Positions 16,084-21,984 of a stretch of DNA of 21,984 nt are shown here, piece by piece. The position numbers and the translations under genes are program-made. Where the stretch lies: NCBI GenBank assembly GCA_025769875.1, contig JAGFNK010000780.1, forward strand, positions 1-21,984, in the 5' to 3' direction. The DNA comes from Russula earlei. Lineage: Eukaryota; Basidiomycota; Agaricomycetes; Russulales; Russulaceae. Under the pieces are notes generated by a model. The model made no database searches and had not been told where the DNA came from. It saw only the letters and a list, made by a program, of their open reading frames with translations. Every line of letters begins with the position of its first letter. Position 1 is the stretch's first letter.

Positions 16084-16910
16084 TGTCAAGACACGTACTG
16101 CTGATCACTGAGGACTCAGGAGCAGGTGGGCAAGGGTTGGAACAGACGGTACGCGGCGAAGGCGGTGTTGAACAGGAGGACGATCCAAACGACTAGAAGG
16201 TACCAGATGGGGACTGGTATGTGCTGCAGGAGACAGAGGCGAAGGGCAGAGGCCAGTATGGTGAAGGACTTTAAACAAGGCGGTCGTTGAAGAGTACCTT
16301 GAAGACAAGGAGGGCTTTAGACTGAGCGGTCGCAGGGGAGTACCCAGGAGGATGAGAGTATCACAAATGGAAAGTCTGATGACTACCATGCTTCATTGGG
16401 GCTTATATACAGTGTACAGGGTCGATTACAAAGAACTGGGACTATTCTAGACTCTTTGGTACCATCCAATAGGACTACAGAGGCATAAACTTGCTTGTGT
16501 CAAGTTTCAGGCTTACTGAGCATATTACTGATCATTGTGGAGCGATGAGATCATTATGATGTCACTGTGGAGCGCTTAGTGAGCCTATGAGGTCACTGTG
16601 GAGTTGCTCAGTCAGCCATGATGTCATTGGAGCCTTGATGATGTCAGATGATTTATGCAACAGTTTCTAAGAGTTTGTGAGGCTGTTTCGGGTCCTTGGT
16701 GGCTGGGTGGCCATGTGGCTGCCACGCGATGATTACCTGATTAGGAAACGAGTGCCTGGTCATGTTATAGTGTCTTTGCAATAGCGATATCTTGTACCGC
16801 AGAAGGGATAGCCCAGAAAATGGAAGGGAGTTGGCAATGCAAAGTGAGAGAGGTCTCTCTTGAGTGAAATAGGACAATCTATGGCCAGGACCTGGCCTTG
16901 GTTCGTAACA
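16084..16910 (-). mobile_element. LTR1-c: solo chromovirus LTR in copia B
   Basis: 827 bases, TGTTACGAACC...CGTGTCTTGACA on minus, with a perfect GCTTC duplication on both sides (16079-16083 and 16911-16915). The copia reading frame resumes across it (DRVEA then DKALHTKP). The start motif has one substitution (TGGAAAGTCT at 16367-16376). Open frames that cross its borders (for example the 308-aa frame 17686-16760) are therefore chimeric. Confidence 0.92.
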
Positions 16911-17686
16911 GCTTCCACTCTGTCCAGTTCCTGTGCTGCGTCACTATGGTCAGGTGTGGGCACATGTGTGGTGCATTTTGGTTGTCCGGTGGCAGGCTGC
17001 ACAGGTGTGTTTCCACTTTCATGTATTGTGGGTTGACTTTGTGCCATTTCAGGTTGGGCAGGTGGAGTCGCATCCACTACAACGCTCTGTGGTTTGGGGT
17101 GCAGCGATTGTTCCGTGCTGTCTGCCTGTCTCAGGCTGAGTGGACAGAAGCTTGTCTGCTCCGATGCCTTGTGGTTTGGCATGTGGTGGTTGGTCCACAT
17201 TCTCCCCCTGTTCTGTGTTCTCCACCCCCTCAATTTTGCACTTATTTTCCCTTTTTCAACTCTTTCAACTGCATGATCAAATTCAAGGATTATGTGCTTG
17301 ATGCACAATGTGGGGCCCCCTTTGTCAGATATGATGGCATGGGGTTGAAGGGTGCGGGGGGTGGGGAGATGTGCAGGCTTGTGTGCCTGCTGGTGATATG
17401 CATGGCCTGAGAATGTGTGCACCAGCAACCTTCGGGTCAGCATGGTGGGTCTCTTCTCCAGGGTGTGTGCAGACACACATGTTGCGAGGACTTGCAACCG
17501 AGAGGGGTCAGGAGTTGTCCCACTCCTGGCCTCTTCAGATGTCAGATCATCCAAGGTGCACGTGGGTAGGTTTGCATTGGCATGCATCGCCTGGACCCTA
17601 TCAAGAGGTGTCTGGGTCGTGCGTTCTGCGACGTCGGTGGGTTCGCCCCCTTCATGTAATTGGGGGGTCTTCAGGCATTGGCCCAT
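16911..17686 (-). pseudogene. copia B integrase-region remnant
   Basis: A long open minus frame with weak similarity to copia proteins. The most telling stretch is FDHAVERVEKGKISAKLRGW, like the KL(D/S)xRxxxGxWVGF region at the end of fungal copia integrases. A Pro/Gln-rich hinge follows (NTPVQPATGQPKCTTHV) as between integrase and RT, and then AAQELDRVEADKALHTKP, like the start of RT (E(L)xxLxxxxTW). The DD35E core itself is not recognisable, so either it is deleted or too degraded. The plus-strand frames over this region are shadows. Confidence 0.5.
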
Positions 17687-18164
17687 TTCAAGTTTGATGT
17701 GTGCAGTGGACAGCTCGGGGTGCAGGGTGCTGGGGTGCTTTCAACTTGTGCTTCAGCCTGCCAGTGTGTTTCTTCTCGTCTGTCTGGGTCGCAACCTGTT
17801 CGGAGAATGTATCCAGGGAGGCCTGGAAGATCGTTGCACATGCAGTAAGCACAGCTTTGGTTTTGTGGCCACGTTCCACGAGGGACGGGTCTGGCGTCAC
17901 TATGTGTGCTGACTCAAGTGTTGGCATTTCGATGGCCATAATGTATAAGCTTCCATGTAATTGTCCCTCACATACAAGTTGGGTTTTGTTGTATATCCCA
18001 CATGTCTGCCCCTGGAAGCGCACTTCCACCCCGTGTTGAGCGAAGTGGGAGACCGATAAGAGGTTCCCTTTGAGGTCTGGGACATACAGGACGTCACAGA
18101 GTATTGCAGTACTCCATGTGTTGTAATCTAACCCCTTGTCAGTTCGTCCATCATCTCTTTCATT
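17687..18164 (-). pseudogene. copia B protease/pre-integrase fragment
   Basis: Minus-strand frame reads TAILCDVLYVPDLKGNLLSV, then SHFAQHGVEVRFQGQTCGIY, then GQLHGSLYIMAIEMP. This is the standard copia sequence from the protease tail (LxDVLYVPxLxxNLLSVSxL) into the GAG-pre-integrase domain (xxGxLYxL). The catalytic DSGA and Gag lie upstream and are missing, because the sequence switches to repeat R6 at about 18165. The HHCC zinc finger that should follow is not seen. Confidence 0.75.
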
Positions 18165-18349
18165 GTTGTTCTCTCTTGTCACCCTTGTTCCCTTGGTTAC
18201 CGTTTCATCCCTTGATGCTGATGGTCACTTATTGTGTTTCACCTATTGTGTTTCACTTATTGTGTTTCACCCATTGTCGAGTTACTTTTGCTATTGACTC
18301 ATCTCTATCTATTGTTCTGCTTATGGTACTGTACAGCCTCACTACATAC
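18165..18349 (+). repeat. repeat R6, copy interrupted by the chromovirus
   Basis: Matches the reverse complement of 11311-11481. It carries an internal triplication TATTGTGTTTCAC(C/T) (about 18230-18275) that the other copy lacks. Its right end CCTCACTACATAC stops exactly where the chromovirus 3' LTR begins, whereas the other copy runs on with AGTATTCAAGTGCC. Confidence 0.75.
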
Positions 18350-19178
18350 TGTCAAGACACGTACTGCTGATCACTAAGGACTCAGGAGCAGGGTGGGCAA
18401 GGGTCGGAACAGATGATACGCGGCAAAGGCGGCGTTGAACAAGAGGATGAGCCAGACGACGAGGAGGTACCAGATGGGGACTGGTAAGTGTTGCAAGAGG
18501 CAGAGGCGAAGGCTGGAGGCCAGTGCAGCGAAGGGCTTTAGACAAGGCAGTCGTTGAAGAGTACCTTGGAGGCGAGGGAAGTCTTTAAACTGAGCGGTCG
18601 CAGGGGAGTACCCAGGAGTATGAGAGTATCACAAATGGACAGTCTGACGACTGCCATGCTTCATTGGGGCTTATATACAGTGTACAAGGTCGATTACAAA
18701 GAACTGGGACTATTCTAGACTCTTTGGTACCATCCAATAGGACTACAGAGGCATAAACTCGCTTGTGTCAAGTTTCAGGCTTACTGAGCGCATTACTGAT
18801 CATTGTGGAGCGATGACATCATTATGATGTCACTGTGGAGCGCTTAGTGAGCCTATGAGGTCATTGTGGAGTTGCTCAGTCAGCTATGATGTCATTGGAG
18901 CCTTGATGACATTAGATGATTTATGCAACAGTTTCTAAGAGTTTGTGCCGCTGTTTCGGGTCCTTGGTGGCTGGGTGGCCATATGGCTGCCACGCGATGA
19001 TTACCCGATTAGGAAACGGGTGCCTGGTCGTGTTATAGTGCCCTTGCAATAGCAATATCTTGTACCGCAGGAGGGTTAGCCCAGAAAATGGAAGGGAGTC
19101 GGCAATGCAAAGTGAGAGAGGTCTCTCTAGAGTGAAATAGGACAATCTATGGCCAGGGCCTGGCCTTGGTTCGTAACA
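18350..19178 (-). repeat. 3' LTR of the chromovirus (LTR1-d)
   Basis: 829 bases, TGTTACGAACC...GTGTCTTGACA on minus. It is preceded by a purine tract and by pol, which ties the LTR1 family to this chromovirus. Putative TATA TATATAAG on minus at about 18678-18671; putative R start AGACTGTCCA on minus at 18645-18636. U3 carries the CRE-like array (about 18800-18915). Confidence 0.92.
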
Positions 19179-19192
19179 TTCATCCCCTCTTT
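19179..19192 (-). promoter_or_regulatory. chromovirus polypurine tract
   Basis: AAAGAGGGGATGAA on minus ends at the first base of the LTR (TGTTACG). It is purine-rich with one T, in the place where plus-strand synthesis is primed. Confidence 0.75.
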
Positions 19193-19405
19193 ATAGACTT
19201 GTTGCTCCTGCAATGGTAGGAACTTGTTTCTTTGGAAGGTGGAGTAGTTTGCATATGAGAAGTCGAAGTCTGTTCATTTGTGGGGAATTCTTTCTGGTTC
19301 TATGGATTGCTTTGGGGATAGCTGTGGTCGATTGAGTGCAGGTGATCGCAGGGGTTCTCTGAAAAGTTTGTTGGTGACAAGGATAAAGATAGTCATCGAC
19401 GGAGG
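19193..19405 (-). other. chromovirus 3' untranslated tail
   Basis: 213 bases between the pol stop and the purine tract. An open frame on minus (19409-19191) overlaps it but has no domain; I treat it as untranslated. Confidence 0.5.
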
Positions 19406-20824
19406 TCATGATGAGAGTTGTTGGTTAGGGGTTACTCCTGGTGGGAATTGTTTAAGCGCCTTCGGATATTTCCGATGGAAGTTTTTAACAAGTAATTGCG
19501 CTTTTGATAGGTTAGATGCTGGTTCCCAAGTATTTTCTGCGGCAGTGTAACCTTTCCATTTAACTAGGTATTGGATCCCTTTGCGGTTTGGGGAGAGCCG
19601 AGAGCTTAAGATCTGTTCTACTTCATATTGTTCTTCTCCTTCAACTAGTATCGGTGGTGGGTTTGAGAAGTTAGGACCGTGGGCAGAGGTTTCCTTGTAA
19701 GGTTTAATCAGGGAATGGTGAAAGACTGGGTGTATCTTCCAGGACCTTGGTAGCTCGAGGCGGACATTTACTGGATAGGCAGTGATGACTTTGAATGGTC
19801 CATAGCGTCGAGGGGCTAGTTTTGCTTTTGGGTGAGTGGTTCGTAGATTCGTGGCTTCCAGCCATACTTGATCCCCTTCTTTAAAACAAAATGTGGAGGA
19901 TTGGGGTCCTGATTGCTTCATGATTTCTGTTGCTCAGTTCAGGGAGGCAGCTACTTCTTCTCTGAGTTGGTTTAGTCTTGATAGTCTTTCTTGGATTGAA
20001 GGGAATTTTGATGTAAAGGCAAGGGGCGGAGTGAATGTTGGGTTAAAGCCATACCAGACCTCAAAAGGGGGTTTGTTCGTAGCACTGTGTTGTCTGGCAT
20101 TATGTGCGAATTCCATAAAGGGAATTAGTTCTGCCCAATTGTCTGCTTGATGGTTGCAAAATATTCGTAGGTATTGTTCTAGTTCTTGGTTAACTCGTTC
20201 TGTTTCTCCGTCTGTCTGTGGGGTGATATGCTGTACTTAATGATACTTTGACATTTAGCTTCTTCCATAGTTCTTGAGTAACTTTTGCTGCGAACTGGGG
20301 GCCTCTGTCCGATATTATTTGTGTCGGGAGCCCTATTCTTCTCCAGACATTGTTCATGATTAGTGTTGCTGTTTCGTCTGCTGTGATTGTTTTGTGGCAA
20401 GGGGTAATGATTATTGCTTTACTGAATCGATCTACCATGACTAGGAGGCTGTCGAAGCCTTGTGAAATCGGTAGGTCCATGATAAAGTCCATGGTAATGC
20501 TTTTCCATACTTCTCCAGCTGGTGTAATTGGTACAAGGGGTGTTTCTGTCTTTGGATGGTTCTTAGTACTCTGGCAAATTGCGCAACCGTCTACATAACT
20601 TTTGACATAGGTTAGCATTCCTGGCCACCAATAGTTTCGGCTGATTAGTTCATAGGTTTTCCATTGGCCAGGATGCCCAGTGGCAAGGGAGTCGTGGTGT
20701 AGTTTCAGAATTTTCTTTCTTAGGGTGTCGTTATTTGGGATATAGACTTTTCCTTTGAATAATATTAGTCCATCTTCGAGGTTCCAGTCCTGTAAGCCTT
20801 TGGATAGTCGCCTTGGTCCATTCT
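19406..20824 (-). pseudogene. chromovirus integrase with C-terminal chromodomain
   Basis: Reading minus from about 20822: HHDSLATGHPG and then CAICQ form the HHCC zinc finger. The core shows MDFIMDLP (first Asp), ISDRGPQF (second Asp) and, after a shift near 20225, GETERVNQELEQYLR (catalytic Glu). Then NARQHSATNKPPFEVWYG, a TGA stop at 19934-19936, FKEGDQVWLEATNLRTTHPK, KLAPRRYGPF and HPVFHHSLIKPY follow. The chromodomain is at the end (EEQYEVEQIL, YLVKWKGY, NTWEPASNL). The catalytic triad and aromatic chromodomain residues are all present. Chromodomains of this class are known to steer integration to marked chromatin. Defects: one +1 shift, one stop. Confidence 0.9.
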
Positions 20825-21350
20825 TTATATAATTGCTAACGCATTAGATACTCCTGGGTCATAGTCCTTGCTAGATCGTAGTTGTTGTCGAAGTTCCTGG
20901 TCGCCAATTGGTTCTGTAGCAGAGGTGCGTGTTGCTCTAATTTTAAAAAATTTGTCATCTAGGAGCACCTTTCCATCATTTTCGTTTTGTATCCCCTCTT
21001 TAAAGTCTGGCCGCCTGGACAGACTGTCTGCTTTGTTCATAGTTCCTGGATGGTGGGTGATGGTGAAGTCAAAATTGCTGAGGAGGAGTGCCCATCGGGC
21101 TTGTCGTCTCGTGAGTTTCTGTTTTGTCATGAAGTATGTCAAGTTATTGTGGTCTGTCCATAGATCAATGGGGTGTGGTAGTGCCTTCAAGGTAGTGTCG
21201 GAAGTGCCAGAGGGATAAAACGATAGCAAGGAGTTCTTTATCATAGATCATGTAATTTCGTTGTGCGGGGTCCAAGGATTTCGAGAAATAGGCTACTGGG
21301 TGATATCTGTTAAATTCATCGGGTTGTTCCAAGATTGCACTGACTGCAAA
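20825..21350 (-). pseudogene. chromovirus RNase H
   Basis: Minus frames give GDASDFAVSAIL (first Asp), YFSKSLDPAQRNYMIYDKEL (Glu in YDKELLAI), LWTDHNNLTYFMTKQKLTRR (second Asp), and NKADSLSRRPD (last Asp). All four RNase H acidic residues are readable. The frame shifts near 21190-21200, and a second disruption near 20830 (an ATATAA with a stop) separates it from integrase. It degrades the RNA template and, in a self-priming element, would also release the primer. Confidence 0.85.
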
Positions 21351-21984
21351 GTCACTTGCATCGCCAGATGAGTTGAAAGGGTTTCGTGTGGTTAGGTAAC
21401 ATGAGGATTGGGGCCGTTGTGAATGCTTGGATTAGTTTCTGAAATGCTTGTTCTTCATCGTCTTCCCACTTGAAGGGGTTTTCTTTCTTTGTTAAGTTAA
21501 ACAAGGGCCGTGCTATTCGAGAGTATTGGTGGATAAATCGTCGATAGAAGTTGCAGAATCCTAGAATGCTTGTACTTCCATAACATTGGTCGGAGTAGGC
21601 CACTTTGTAATGCCTATTAACTTGTCTTGGTCCATGGATATTCATCCTTGGGAGATATTGATGCCTAGGTAACTAATAGAGGTTTGTCGGAAAGCACATT
21701 TCTCTGGTTTCAAGTATAAGTCGTGGTCTTGGAGTTGTTTTTAGGACCTTATGTGTCCAGTCGTCTAGTTCATTCAAGGTTTGCGCCATGATTAGTATAT
21801 CATCTAGATAAACAACCACTCGTTCAGTGGCAATGTATTTCGCTAGGATGGTGTTCATAAAGCGTTGGAAAGTGGCTGGGGCGTTGCAGAGACCAAATGT
21901 CATTATCAATGGTTCGAAGAGTCCTAATGGTGTCTTGAATGCTGCGAGGTGTTCATCGCCCTCTGAGGCGAATATGTTGTATCC
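21351..21984 (-). pseudogene. chromovirus reverse transcriptase, C-terminal two thirds (runs off edge)
   Basis: The frame is open to the right edge. It reads LGLFEPLIMTFGLCNAPATF then VVVYLDDILIMAQTLNEL, the YLDD catalytic motif of Ty3/gypsy RT; then, after breaks near 21660 and at about 21365, FLGFCNFYRRFIHQYS-like ILGFCNFYRRFIHQYSRIA and FNLTKKENPFKWEDDEEQAF, the RT-RNase H connection. The upstream finger motifs lie outside the window. The ATG at 21909 is internal, not the start. Confidence 0.88.

Larger units (their letters stand above)
14193..18164 (-). mobile_element. copia B: heavily invaded Ty1/copia element
   Basis: Minus-strand copia domains occur in the right order from right to left: pre-integrase block (about 18110-17910), integrase-like fragment (about 17300), RT (15370-15240), RNase H (about 15100 and 14500-14206), then a stop, purine tract and LTR start at 14193. 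The body is interrupted by LTR5 (14506-14999), LTR3-B (about 15568-16052) and solo LTR1-c (16084-16910), and its upstream part is cut by repeat R6. It is not the same family as copia A: the LTR starts differ (TGTTGGACGTGC against TGTTGAGATTAC). The 5' end lies beyond R6 and the chromovirus, outside the window. Confidence 0.8.
18350..21984 (-). mobile_element. chromovirus: Ty3/gypsy element with chromodomain (3' half)
   Basis: Minus-strand order is RT, RNase H, integrase, chromodomain, untranslated tail, purine tract, 3' LTR. RT before integrase plus the C-terminal chromodomain define a chromovirus. The 5' portion (Gag, protease, early RT, 5' LTR) lies beyond the right edge. The flank after the 3' LTR is CATAC on plus at 18345-18349, the predicted target duplication. 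Pol has a few frameshifts and one clear stop, so this copy is defective but far less decayed than either copia. Confidence 0.92.

Noticed and set aside
16760..17686. 308-aa open frame as a host gene
   Set aside because: It crosses the exact border of solo LTR1-c at 16910; the rest is copia B.
16898..17912. overlapping plus-strand frames (170, 108 and 165 aa)
   Set aside because: Antisense shadows of copia B coding sequence; Cys/Trp-rich composition typical of the opposite strand.
16084..19178. a single short LTR element with LTRs at 16084-16910 and 18350-19178
   Set aside because: Each LTR has its own context: the left one has its own GCTTC duplication, and the right one is preceded by a purine tract and chromovirus pol. 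The outer flanks do not match.

Overview
The window looks like a repeat-dense, gene-poor stretch of a fungal nuclear genome, probably a basidiomycete. That placement is an inference from the kinds of elements present (a chromodomain Ty3/gypsy element, degenerate Ty1/copia elements, a Helitron/PIF1-type helicase tail) and from short protein motifs. No intact housekeeping gene is visible. Almost everything from 1 to 8146 and from 12716 to 21984 is nested LTR retrotransposon. Coding parts are broken by stops and frameshifts. Insertion borders are often exact to the base, with TG...CA ends and 5-bp target-site duplications (TSDs).

Left nest (1-8146): an LTR of the chromovirus family (LTR1, about 827 bp) was split by a complete copia element (copia A, 1678-7567, TSD TAAAC). 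Copia A was later hit in its own 5' LTR by a younger solo LTR1 (1832-2660), and another LTR-like sequence (LTR3) sits in its reverse-transcriptase region. LTR1 was therefore active both before and after copia A. Directly downstream of the oldest LTR1 is a 10-base stretch complementary to the putative transcript start in the LTR, as expected of Tf1/sushi-type self-priming.

Middle (8147-12715): a decayed helicase C-terminus of Helitron type (8505-8935) abuts a GC-rich island (about 8940-9850). The island holds the only plausible host coding sequence: a small ORF with an apparent signal peptide, possibly spliced to a Ser/Pro-rich and coiled-coil region. After it come duplicated non-coding repeats and one isolated LTR-like promoter (LTR4).

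Right nest (12716-21984): LTR1 and LTR2 copies lead into a second degenerate copia element on the minus strand (copia B, 14193 to at least 18164). Copia B has been invaded by a solo LTR5 (14506-14999, TSD CTGGT), an LTR3 copy (about 15568-16052), a solo LTR1 (16084-16910, TSD GCTTC), and an unclassified repeat (18165-18349). That repeat is in turn the landing site of the chromovirus whose 3' LTR (18350-19178), chromodomain, integrase, RNase H and RT run off the right edge. The chromovirus is the best preserved element, so it is presumably the youngest, and it identifies LTR1 as a chromovirus LTR.

The most interesting signals are the self-priming site, the 10-base AGACTGTCCA motif shared by three otherwise different LTR families at the predicted transcription start, an array of CRE-like sites in the LTR1 U3, and the secreted/coiled-coil gene remnant beside the helicase tail.
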